Shown one piece after another: positions 55,231 through 62,754 of a stretch of 64,000 nt of DNA (positions within the stretch are counted from its first letter, which is position 1; each line of letters opens with the position of its first letter). Under the pieces are notes generated by a model. It worked only from the letters and a program-made list of their open reading frames with translations. It did no database searches and was not told where the DNA came from. The stretch is from Sphingobacterium pedocola (GTDB lineage: Bacteria; Bacteroidota; Bacteroidia; Sphingobacteriales; Sphingobacteriaceae), in NCBI RefSeq assembly GCF_015209965.1, contig NZ_MU158689.1, positions 556,086-620,085 on the forward strand. The letters run 5' to 3'. The translations under genes were made by a program, and so were the position numbers.

Positions 55231-56019
55231 TTAAAACCGATAGGCAATCGACAATCCACTGCGGATTCCCGCCCATGGGCTTCTTAATATTTTAATGTTT
55301 GCACCATCGGCATTTACATCGTAATCAATCTTTATAGACAAGGGCAATTCTTCCAGATCTGTTTTTAGATCGTTCAAGCTTTCACGAAGTTCGGACTGTT
55401 CTTCACTGTTCAGCGTCATTTTCCCAGCTACATCTCCTTTAGCAGACCCATATCCAGGTCCCATAATTCGCCAATCCAAGTGGATGTTGCGCGAAAGTTT
55501 AAAGTTGACGCCAAAAGATACACCCGCAGTAAAGGATGTTATATCTCCTTTTAATGGAATAGTTTCGGTGCGGCTATAAATGTCGGTTTCCTCGATATCA
55601 AAGTCGAATGGTAAGGAAGCGCCGTAGCTTGCGTATTTGATATAAGGAGCAATATAGAAGCCGCTAAACGGTCCCCGCTTGGAGGTGTAGAAACGTGCCT
55701 CCGGTGTAATCGAGAAATTGGAACTACTGAAGTTGTCGATTAAATCGTCAAGCTCTTCGTCGTCTACAAAGCTTTTTACGGTCGATCCAAAGGGGAGCCC
55801 TTTATTGGGGCGGATGCTGATCGCCGCGCCTGCGGTAATACGGCTGGTCAGTAGTCGCTCGTACTCGAAAGAGAATTTGCCACCGAGTAAAGGCAAGACG
55901 TTGAATTTTACCATATTGGGGCCACCTTCTTCTAAAGAAGATGCAGTTTGGGCGGTAGCACTAGAAAGTGCGAATATAAGGCCGAGTGCAGGGATAAATC
56001 TTAGAAATTGTTTTTTCAT
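55231..56019 (-). CDS. Outer-membrane beta-barrel protein, DUF3575-like
   Basis: 262 residues with a signal peptide ending at SATAQ, then alternating-hydrophobic strands (NMVKFNVLPLLGGKFSFEYERLL, ITAGAAISIRP, RFYTSKRGPFSGFYIAPYIKYASYG) and a C-terminal ...SGLSIAYRF ending in aromatic F, as in outer-membrane barrels. An acidic insertion (about 180-240, with EEQSELRESLNDLKTDLEEL) is odd. DUF3575 membership is inferred from strand pattern. Function unknown. Its own consensus promoter lies 70-100 bases upstream. Confidence 0.78.
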   Translation of the reverse strand: MKKQFLRFIPALGLIFALSSATAQTASSLEEGGPNMVKFNVLPLLGGKFSFEYERLLTSRITAGAAISIRPNKGLPFGSTVKSFVDDEELDDLIDNFSSSNFSITPEARFYTSKRGPFSGFYIAPYIKYASYGASLPFDFDIEETDIYSRTETIPLKGDITSFTAGVSFGVNFKLSRNIHLDWRIMGPGYGSAKGDVAGKMTLNSEEQSELRESLNDLKTDLEELPLSIKIDYDVNADGANIKILRSPWAGIRSGLSIAYRF

Positions 56020-56089
56020 TTTTGATTGGGTTAATGCTTATGAACGATTTGGGAACAATGTTTGGCTAGATATTTTTACCCGAACAGCG

Positions 56090-56120
56090 CAAATTTAACG
56101 AACTACCGATTTTAGCACAA
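56090..56120 (-). promoter_or_regulatory. Promoter TTG-n20-TAAATTTG of the outer-membrane protein gene
   Basis: Minus strand: TTG at 56120-56118, 20 bases, TAAATTTG at 56097-56090, leader about 65 bases. The -33 TTG lies at the edge of the hairpin at 56119-56138. Confidence 0.7.
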
Positions 56121-56142
56121 TACCCCATAAGGGGTATTTTTT
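56119..56142 (+). terminator. Hairpin with T6 on plus strand next to the promoter
   Basis: AATACCCC (56119-56126) ATAA GGGGTATT (56131-56138) then TTTTT. On the plus strand it looks like an intrinsic terminator, yet no plus-strand gene ends here. It touches the -33 box of the outer-membrane protein gene, so it may instead be an operator. Confidence 0.45.
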
Positions 56143-56300
56143 CATTAGATAATTGTCCGTATTGATCTTTAAGGTGAGTTTTTTGTGACACATGGAAACA
56201 TTGATCGTGAACTTTATTATATTAGCTCAGTATTATCGAAGTAGCGATTTTGAACTTTTGAACCGAACGCTAGCGCGGTTAACTTTTATATAATTTTTCA

Positions 56301-57398
56301 ATGAAAATAACACAAGTAGAAATCTACCGTTTAAGCATTCCAATGGAACCATTCGTAATTGCTACAGGTACGATGGACTATGCACAGAATACATTTATTC
56401 GGATACACACCGATGCTGGCTTGTATGGGGTGGGGGAATGCTCGGCTTTCCCAATGATTGTGGGCGAAACCCAGGATACCTGTATCAGCGTAGCGCAGGA
56501 TTTTGCGAAGATATTGAAAGGCAAAGATCCATTGGCTATTGCAGACCGCCTTGCAGATCTTAACTTGTATATAGCAGGAAATACCACCATCAAATCGGCG
56601 TTTGATATGGCATTATATGATCTCGCAGCCAAGCATGCAAATGTGCCCCTATATCAATATCTGGGAGGTGCTCGCCGTGATATGGCGACAGATATTACGA
56701 TTGGTATTGCAACACCTGAGGAGATGGCTGCTAGAGCATTGGGCTTTAAAGATAACGGTGCAATAGCACTTAAAGTGAAGCTGGGTAAGCTGCCGCAGGA
56801 TGATGTTGCTCGTATGCGGGCAATCCGTCGGGCAGTCGGGTTTGATATTCCTATTCGTATAGACGCCAACCAAGGCTGGAGTTATGAGCAGGCGGTTGAA
56901 GCGTTAACGGGATTAGAGCCTTACAAAATTCAGTTCTGCGAACAACCCATGCGTACCTATAACGATCATTTAATGCCTGAATTACGGATCCAAACAATTG
57001 TACCGCTTATGGCGGACGAGTCTGTGTATTCGCATTACGATGCCGAACGATTGTGCAAAAATGATGCTTGCGACTACATTAATATTAAATTTTCCAAATC
57101 AACAGGAATTCATGAAGCGTTAAGGATTCAGTCCGTAGCTGCGGAATACGGTGTTCCGTGTATGATAGGAGGAATGCTGGAAAGCCGTTTAGCATTGGCA
57201 GCTAAAGTACATTTTGCTTATGCGGCCCCGAATGTTAAATTTTATGATCTGGACACCTGTATGGTCGGACATTTGGAAGATCCTGTGACCGGTGGTGTTA
57301 AATACAACGGCTACCATATTGCTATTTCAGACGATATCGGAATTGGCGCGGATATCCGAGCGGAGTTTTTGGACAGATGTGAAAAGTGGGTGATATAG
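56301..57398 (+). CDS. Dipeptide epimerase-like enolase-superfamily enzyme (MR/MLE)
   Basis: 365 residues. Enolase superfamily of the muconate-lactonizing/L-Ala-D/L-Glu epimerase type: KxK at ALKVKLG (about 157-161), metal-ligand D/E/D at RIDANQGW, CEQPM and MADESVY, and a C-terminal acid/base lysine in INIKFSKSTG. In dipeptide epimerases such lysines flank the substrate Calpha. Substrate is inferred (cell-wall Ala-Glu dipeptides, or another amino acid). Cytoplasmic. Precedes the deoxyhypusine-synthase-like gene by 59 bases. Confidence 0.86.
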   Translation: MKITQVEIYRLSIPMEPFVIATGTMDYAQNTFIRIHTDAGLYGVGECSAFPMIVGETQDTCISVAQDFAKILKGKDPLAIADRLADLNLYIAGNTTIKSAFDMALYDLAAKHANVPLYQYLGGARRDMATDITIGIATPEEMAARALGFKDNGAIALKVKLGKLPQDDVARMRAIRRAVGFDIPIRIDANQGWSYEQAVEALTGLEPYKIQFCEQPMRTYNDHLMPELRIQTIVPLMADESVYSHYDAERLCKNDACDYINIKFSKSTGIHEALRIQSVAAEYGVPCMIGGMLESRLALAAKVHFAYAAPNVKFYDLDTCMVGHLEDPVTGGVKYNGYHIAISDDIGIGADIRAEFLDRCEKWVI

Positions 57399-57399
57399 A

Positions 57400-57429
57400 T
57401 TTTTATATTTACAATTATCAGTACCTTTG
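57400..57429 (+). promoter_or_regulatory. Candidate promoter (TTT-n19-TACCTTTG) of the deoxyhypusine-synthase-like gene
   Basis: TACCTTTG at 57422-57429 is a full -7 match, with TTT instead of TTG at 57400-57402. ATG at 57457 follows at 28 bases. Confidence 0.45.
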
Positions 57430-57456
57430 CGTTAGTTAATAAAAAGAAATAATATT

Positions 57457-58437
57457 ATGAGTTCACAAAAAGGTCCTATTTCTCAGTTTTTGGAGAAAAA
57501 CTACCTACACTTTAATGCTGCGGCACTCGTGGATGCGGCTAAAGGATATGAAGCCCATTTGAATGAGGGGGGTAAAATGTTGATTTCCTTGGGTGGAGCG
57601 ATGAGTACTGCTGAATTAGGTATCTCGTTAGCGGAATTGATCCGTCAAGATAAAGTCGCTATTATTTCGTGTACAGGTGCTAACCTAGAGGAAGATGTGA
57701 TGAACCTAGTGGCGCATTCGCACTACAAGCGCGTGCCCAATTACCGCGATTTAACGCCGGAGCAGGAACGCGAGTTGTTAGATCAACACTACAACCGTGT
57801 TACAGATACCTGTATTCCAGAAGAAGAGGCCTTCCGCCGTCTCCAAAAGCACTTGGAAGATGTCTGGCAAGCGGCCGAAGCAAAGGGTGAACGGTATTTG
57901 CCGCATGAGTTTTTATACCAAGTGGTCAATTCTGGCGTGTTAGAGCAGTACTATGAAATTGATCCTAAAAATTCGTGGATCGTTGCAGCTGCGGAGAAGA
58001 ACTTGCCTATTATTTGTCCAGGATGGGAAGACTCGACTACAGGGAATATCTTTGCTTCTAATGTGATTAAAGGCAAATTAAAAGCAAGTACCGTGAAATC
58101 TGGTATCGAATATATGATTTACCTGACAGAGTGGTATCGTGCCAACTCAGGAGGTAAAGGTGTGGGATTCTTCCAGATTGGTGGTGGTATCTCGGGCGAT
58201 TTTCCGATTTGTGTGGTGCCGATGATGTATCAGGATCTGGAATGGGAAGACGTTCCGTTCTGGTCATATTTTTGCCAGATATCAGATTCGACCACTTCTT
58301 ACGGATCGTATTCCGGAGCAGTTCCAAATGAGAAAATCACTTGGGGTAAATTAGATATTGATACACCTAAATTTGTGATAGAGTCAGACGCTACGATTGT
58401 AGCTCCGCTAATTTTCGCTTATTTATTGGGGCAGTAA
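57457..58437 (+). CDS. Deoxyhypusine synthase family protein
   Basis: 326 residues resembling eukaryotic/archaeal deoxyhypusine synthase, including MLISLGGAMSTAELG, IISCTGANLEED, a central NLPIICPGWEDSTTGN, and VGFFQIGGGISGDFPICVVPMM, with the catalytic WGKL lysine at K298. In eukaryotes it transfers aminobutyl from spermidine to eIF5A lysine; bacteria lack eIF5A, and bacterial homologues have been linked to polyamine metabolism. No speA or agmatinase gene is adjacent. The likely substrate is a polyamine, not a protein. Cytoplasmic. Confidence 0.9.
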   Translation: MSSQKGPISQFLEKNYLHFNAAALVDAAKGYEAHLNEGGKMLISLGGAMSTAELGISLAELIRQDKVAIISCTGANLEEDVMNLVAHSHYKRVPNYRDLTPEQERELLDQHYNRVTDTCIPEEEAFRRLQKHLEDVWQAAEAKGERYLPHEFLYQVVNSGVLEQYYEIDPKNSWIVAAAEKNLPIICPGWEDSTTGNIFASNVIKGKLKASTVKSGIEYMIYLTEWYRANSGGKGVGFFQIGGGISGDFPICVVPMMYQDLEWEDVPFWSYFCQISDSTTSYGSYSGAVPNEKITWGKLDIDTPKFVIESDATIVAPLIFAYLLGQ

Positions 58438-58444
58438 AATTTCA

Positions 58445-58474
58445 GATATTAGATTTGAGACATTAGATATTAGA
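58445..58474. repeat. Duplicated GATATTAGA in the leader of the following gene
   Basis: GATATTAGA at 58445-58453 and 58466-58474, separated by 12 bases, between the deoxyhypusine-synthase-like stop and the next start. Confidence 0.55.
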
Positions 58475-58481
58475 CTGCGCA

Positions 58482-59027
58482 TTGAAGAATTTATTGACAG
58501 ATAACCCAATTGCTTTACAGGCATTGATGTCGGAAACAATTTTTTCGACGGGATTTTCTGAAAAAGAGGATACTAGCTCATCTGTGTCCAATGCAACTGC
58601 AATTCCTCAGCCAAGTACTGCTACGGGCTCAGCTGAGGAATTCATATATCAAGGGGATAAAGCGACCGGTGTACTTTTTATACTCCGATATCCTGAATAT
58701 CCCTATTTTTCACCGAATGCTGAAGAAGCATTCATTAAGACGATAGGTGCGCTACAACTTACGCCACATAATGTTGCGGTAGTCAATTTGGCAAACCCGC
58801 ATAATCCGAATGATTTTAAACGTATCATGCAGTTTTTTCAACCCAAGAGGATAACACTTTTGGGTGTCGAACCTGCTTCACTAAATCTGCCCGCTATAGC
58901 CTATAATTCGTATATGAAAGGTAAAGTAGCAACGGTATTCAATACATTTAGCTTTGAGGAGATGTTTGTCGATGTGGAGAAGAAAAAACTATTCTGGGGG
59001 GAGTTTAAGACTTTTATTGGTTCATAA
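58482..59027 (+). CDS. Unknown protein between the deoxyhypusine-synthase-like gene and rdgB
   Basis: 181 residues. The start is TTG at 58482 (the next ATG is 15 codons later). After a low-complexity Ser/Thr/Ala stretch (about 27-50) comes a compact domain: LFILRYPEYPYFSPNAEEAFIKTIGALQL, NVAVVNLANPHNP and a C-terminal FFQPKRITLLGVEPASLN. No known motif is recognised. The domain resembles a Rossmann-like fold of small enzymes, but this is only an impression. It ends 57 bases before rdgB. Confidence 0.65.
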   Translation: MKNLLTDNPIALQALMSETIFSTGFSEKEDTSSSVSNATAIPQPSTATGSAEEFIYQGDKATGVLFILRYPEYPYFSPNAEEAFIKTIGALQLTPHNVAVVNLANPHNPNDFKRIMQFFQPKRITLLGVEPASLNLPAIAYNSYMKGKVATVFNTFSFEEMFVDVEKKKLFWGEFKTFIGS

Positions 59028-59084
59028 GCCGGATTTGCGAATATGCTTTTTTACTTTTTATTTTTTTACTTATTACTTTGCAAC

Positions 59085-59657
59085 ATGCTTGAACTAGTTT
59101 TTGCTACAAATAATGCACATAAATTGGAAGAGGTACAACAGGTTGTTGGAGACCGCTTTCAAATCCGATCACTTGCGGATATCAATTGTCAGGATGATAT
59201 TCCGGAGACAGGGGATACCTTCGAAGAGAATGCGAAACAAAAGACAGATTACTTAGTTAATAAATATGGGCTGTACTCGTTTGGTGATGACTCTGGTTTG
59301 GAGGTTGATGAATTGGATAATGCCCCTGGAGTTTATTCTGCCCGGTACTCTGGATCGCGGGATATGGAAAAGAATATAGATTTGGTGTTGGAAAGTTTAG
59401 CAGGTAATCTTAATCGTAAGGCACGTTTTCGGACCGTTATTTCACTCTTTTTGAATGAACAGCAGCATTTCTTTGAGGGAACGATAGAAGGTCGTATCGG
59501 AACGGAAAGGAGGGGTGAAGGCGGCTTTGGATATGATCCTATTTTTATCCCCGAAGGGTATGAGAAGACCTTTGCAGAGATGACCGCCGCCGAAAAGAAT
59601 CAAATCAGTCATCGTGCGATTGCTGTTCGGAAATTGGCAGATTTTTTGAATGATTAA
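59085..59657 (+). CDS. rdgB: Non-canonical purine NTP pyrophosphatase (RdgB/HAM1)
   Basis: 190 residues starting MLELVFATNNAHKLEEV at ATG 59085; an upstream ATG at 59043 would add a hydrophobic leader not seen in the family. HAM1 signatures FATNNAHK, YSFGDDSGLEVD, GVYSARYSG and GGFGYDPIF are all present. It hydrolyses dITP/XTP to prevent mutation. Cytoplasmic. A TTACTTTG box (one mismatch) ends 4 bases before its ATG. Confidence 0.94.
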   Translation: MLELVFATNNAHKLEEVQQVVGDRFQIRSLADINCQDDIPETGDTFEENAKQKTDYLVNKYGLYSFGDDSGLEVDELDNAPGVYSARYSGSRDMEKNIDLVLESLAGNLNRKARFRTVISLFLNEQQHFFEGTIEGRIGTERRGEGGFGYDPIFIPEGYEKTFAEMTAAEKNQISHRAIAVRKLADFLND

Positions 59658-59705
59658 GTAGGCGATTTAAAAAGACACGTTTAACAAAAGTGTTTAAGAA
59701 GATGT

Positions 59706-62099
59706 TTAATTAGCCTGTTTCAACGGAACAGGCTTTTCTTTTTCAGTGTTTTCCACTTTCTTTGTCTCCTTAGAAACCGTTTCTTGCACTGCGTCGATTA
59801 GGCCCTTTTCGGAGGAGATATCTTTCGTTATCTGCTCTGATGTTTGGGGTAGGTTAGGCCCTTCTTCTCCAGCTTTTGGAATTTCACGCCGTCGATTGAG
59901 CAAATCTTCCTTCGATGTCGGTCTATCTTGTGGTCTCCAGATAAAACCAGGCAATATCTCATTTTCTTGGGTTACCATTTTGAATGGATATACTTTTTGA
60001 TCCACTTTTCGGACGGAAACGTAATCTATGATTTTTTTGCCTTCCATTTTTATTTTTATTCGCGCGCCTCGGTCATGGAACATATCGGTAATAATGCCTA
60101 ATTCTGTGTTCTCCATAAAGATGAGATTTTCCGCGTTGCCATCTACATACAACCGGTCGATATTATTGTTAGCGAAAAATGCGGTAATCTTTCGTCCTTT
60201 TAATTGATTGAACTTAACGGTATCTAACACGGCATTAACCATCATGGCGTTTTCTTTAAGCAGCGCATTATCCAGTTGCTGGTTTAATATCTGCATAAAA
60301 ATGGTGTCTGCCGAAATTTGAGATCCTTGCGCCCAGATCATTGGTCGCCCCATGAACCGAAACATGGAGTCGGCCATACCATAATAAACGGAATCCGCGA
60401 CGGCCTGTAAGTCAGATTTAAATAATCGTACGTTATAATATGCTTTTACGATTCGTGTGCGCGCGGTATCGGATGCGGCATCAATCGTTGTACTATCACC
60501 CACGGGAATATTTTTTGTAATCGTATCTTGGGTTTGCGCGACTTTCAGGGCATTGTTAAGGAGACTATCAGCTTCGGATCCGGTGGGGATAATGGCATTT
60601 TGACGCGTCAAACTATCTGCTTTTATAGTCGCTTCGATAGAAAGCGGTTCATCTTTTTTGTTGTTTTGAGGCTTTTTTGCTTGTATAACAGGTTTTTGTG
60701 GTATGGTTTTTAGGGTGCTATCGGGATAGGATTTCGATGAAATAACTTGCTCCAGATCATCGATTGCCATTTCGCCTGAGTCTAAGTTTAGCTTTAGCGC
60801 AGTTGAATCAACCTCTAAATCCATGGTCGAATCAACCTCTAAATTCAAATCATCATCCCCATAATCCACATCGTCTTCAATAATTAATTCTCCTCCGCTG
60901 CGATCTAATTTTAAATCGAGGGCAATATATTCTTTTAACGGAATTGCTCTAGAGAATAACGTGTCGGCAGTGAGGAAAACGGAATCCATCTTCGCTTCTT
61001 CTTTAAGTTTAGGCGGTATCACTTCGCTTTCGACGGATGAGATACTATCTGTCTCTGTCTCTATCTCTAATATTTCCTGTTCTTCCAACTCCCGCTGTTC
61101 TCTACGTCGTTCGCGACGCGATTTTACTTCATCGGTATTTTCTGTACTGTCTATTTTTACATTATTATCTGTACTATCGTTTTTGACCAATGTAATGATC
61201 AACGGTTTTTCCGTCATGGTGATAGATTCATCCGATTGTCGATACAGTCCAAATCCTCCGTATGCATAAAATTTATCGAGCGTATCGATAAAAACAACAT
61301 TTCTATAAGCCTTGCCTATACCAGATTCCCGTTCATAATGGAGACTGTCGCCTTTTAAGAACTTCGTGCCCTCCGTATATAAATTGTTTTTATTAAAATC
61401 AGCTATTCCGGTACCTGTATTATAATGCCCCCTTTCGGTGTACAAATTTTTCTCGCCTGTATTATCTTTTATGTTAGTCGGTCCGAAAAAATAAGTCATC
61501 CTGTCCGCTGAATTATACCGCATGGTGTCGGTGTAGATTTTTACGTTTGGCGTCCGTACGACGACTGCATTACGGAAATAAGCATCTTTCGTGTCCTCAA
61601 AATAATACGCATTTTTAGAAGTAATCGTATCGCCTTGAGAGATAATACGTCCACCTCCTGTGTAGGTGCCTACTTTAGCACGCATCTTGTAGGTTAGGAA
61701 ATTGGTGGTCAACGTCGATGTGCCATCGACCATTTTCACGTTTTTATTTAACCGTGCATGTTGTGCAGTTGCGTCGTAATGTAAATAATCCGAATAAATA
61801 ACCGTGCCCGAGGGTTGTGTAATGACCACATTACCGAACGCTTCGAAAAATTGTCGCTTTAACTCATCTTCATAAATATAGCCGCTATCTGCAGATAGTG
61901 TACTGCCTTTGTGTTCGTACACCGGGCGGTAGAATATCATCTGTCCTGTCTTAGCGTTGATTCGCCCGCTACTGGAGGAGACTAGGTTTAATCGATCTTG
62001 CCCACCACCTTGTTGAATAGGAGTTCCTCCGATTGGCGTCTGACCAAAAGTAAGTTGTGCACCGACTACGAAAAAGATAAAAATCAACCAATATTTCAC
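59706..62099 (-). CDS. OstA-like exported protein (LPS transport-like)
   Basis: 797 residues, GTG start at 62099, signal peptide MKYWLIFIFFVVGAQLTFGQ. The N-terminal OstA/LptA-like beta-jellyroll repeats (SGTVIYSDYLHYDATAQHARLNKNVKMVDGTSTLTTNFLTY, with more to about residue 300) match the organic-solvent-tolerance domain. A long Asp/Ser/Thr/Glu-rich middle (about 320-560) is of low complexity, then another OstA-like part (YYGMADSMFRFMGRPMIWAQGSQIS), and a Pro/Lys/Glu tail. Probably periplasmic LPS handling. Not fused to a barrel, so not LptD itself. Confidence 0.82.
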   Translation of the reverse strand: MKYWLIFIFFVVGAQLTFGQTPIGGTPIQQGGGQDRLNLVSSSSGRINAKTGQMIFYRPVYEHKGSTLSADSGYIYEDELKRQFFEAFGNVVITQPSGTVIYSDYLHYDATAQHARLNKNVKMVDGTSTLTTNFLTYKMRAKVGTYTGGGRIISQGDTITSKNAYYFEDTKDAYFRNAVVVRTPNVKIYTDTMRYNSADRMTYFFGPTNIKDNTGEKNLYTERGHYNTGTGIADFNKNNLYTEGTKFLKGDSLHYERESGIGKAYRNVVFIDTLDKFYAYGGFGLYRQSDESITMTEKPLIITLVKNDSTDNNVKIDSTENTDEVKSRRERRREQRELEEQEILEIETETDSISSVESEVIPPKLKEEAKMDSVFLTADTLFSRAIPLKEYIALDLKLDRSGGELIIEDDVDYGDDDLNLEVDSTMDLEVDSTALKLNLDSGEMAIDDLEQVISSKSYPDSTLKTIPQKPVIQAKKPQNNKKDEPLSIEATIKADSLTRQNAIIPTGSEADSLLNNALKVAQTQDTITKNIPVGDSTTIDAASDTARTRIVKAYYNVRLFKSDLQAVADSVYYGMADSMFRFMGRPMIWAQGSQISADTIFMQILNQQLDNALLKENAMMVNAVLDTVKFNQLKGRKITAFFANNNIDRLYVDGNAENLIFMENTELGIITDMFHDRGARIKIKMEGKKIIDYVSVRKVDQKVYPFKMVTQENEILPGFIWRPQDRPTSKEDLLNRRREIPKAGEEGPNLPQTSEQITKDISSEKGLIDAVQETVSKETKKVENTEKEKPVPLKQAN

Positions 62100-62220
62100 G
62101 AAGGCAAAAATATGTAAATAAATAGCAAAATAATGTTAATTGCGAAATTTTCATATACTTATTTACTTGTTTTACCGCGGTGTTCTAGGTTATGTAAAAA
62201 AGGTTAGGGGTTATAAAAAT

Positions 62221-62673
62221 GAACCTATTTTTTAATCAGTTTTTATGCGCCTCTTTCGCCGGCGCGAGGGCGACTTCTTTTTCCTAAAAAGAAGCAAAAA
62301 TCGTCGCTGTACCCATTTGCCAGAATGGCTAGTGCCTCCCACTGCAATTGGCAAATGGCTAAGGCGACATTTTCGAATTTGTAAGGATTGTGCATTGATT
62401 ATATGTGCTTTTTTTCATCAGCTAAATTTAGAAAGAACGACCTAGGTCGATGTAGCGTTAAGAAAGCTTTTGGATTTACGTTAAGAACAGATCCTTGAAG
62501 TGAAACGGCTCGGAGCTGTTTAGTAAATCCAAAAGCTTTTAGCGTAACGTTGACCAAGTCTTGAATTTTGTCAACCTTTTTTTCAAGAAAAAGGTTGGAG
62601 CCCTGCCATGGCCAATGGCGGAAGGGTGCTGAACGGGACAAAAGAAATCGATTAAGAAAAACCTTCTTTTAAT
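62221..62673 (-). mobile_element. Structured TIR element, copy 3
   Basis: The conserved core at 62438-62560 carries a strong hairpin: GCTTTTGGATTTAC (62466-62479) pairs perfectly with GTAAATCCAAAAGC (62523-62536), inside which AACAGATCC pairs with GGAGCTGTT. The right end CCTTCTTTTA (62664-62673) matches the left end of copy 2 in reverse. The left end GAACCTATTTTTTAATCAG is a diverged terminal repeat. Interior blocks (GTCGCTGTACCCATT and CGACCTAGGTCGATG) match copy 1. No gene. Confidence 0.65.
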
Positions 62674-62742
62674 ATCAACAATATCTCCATGAAATCTAAT
62701 GGATCGGTTTTGTTTAAATCCGTAAAATCAATTAATATTATT

Positions 62743-62750
62743 TAAATTTG
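62743..62750 (+). promoter_or_regulatory. -7 box TAAATTTG ending 4 nt before tilS ATG
   Basis: TAAATTTG at 62743-62750, ATCA, ATG at 62755. Full -7 match with the same 4-base spacing as at 38655 and 47704, but no TTG at 20-base spacing. Confidence 0.45.
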
Positions 62751-62754
62751 ATCA

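Noticed and set aside
62399..62641. Possible peptide encoded by repeat copy 3
   Set aside because: Same translation appears in copies 1 and 2, where the sequence is explained by the conserved hairpin core; not called as a gene.
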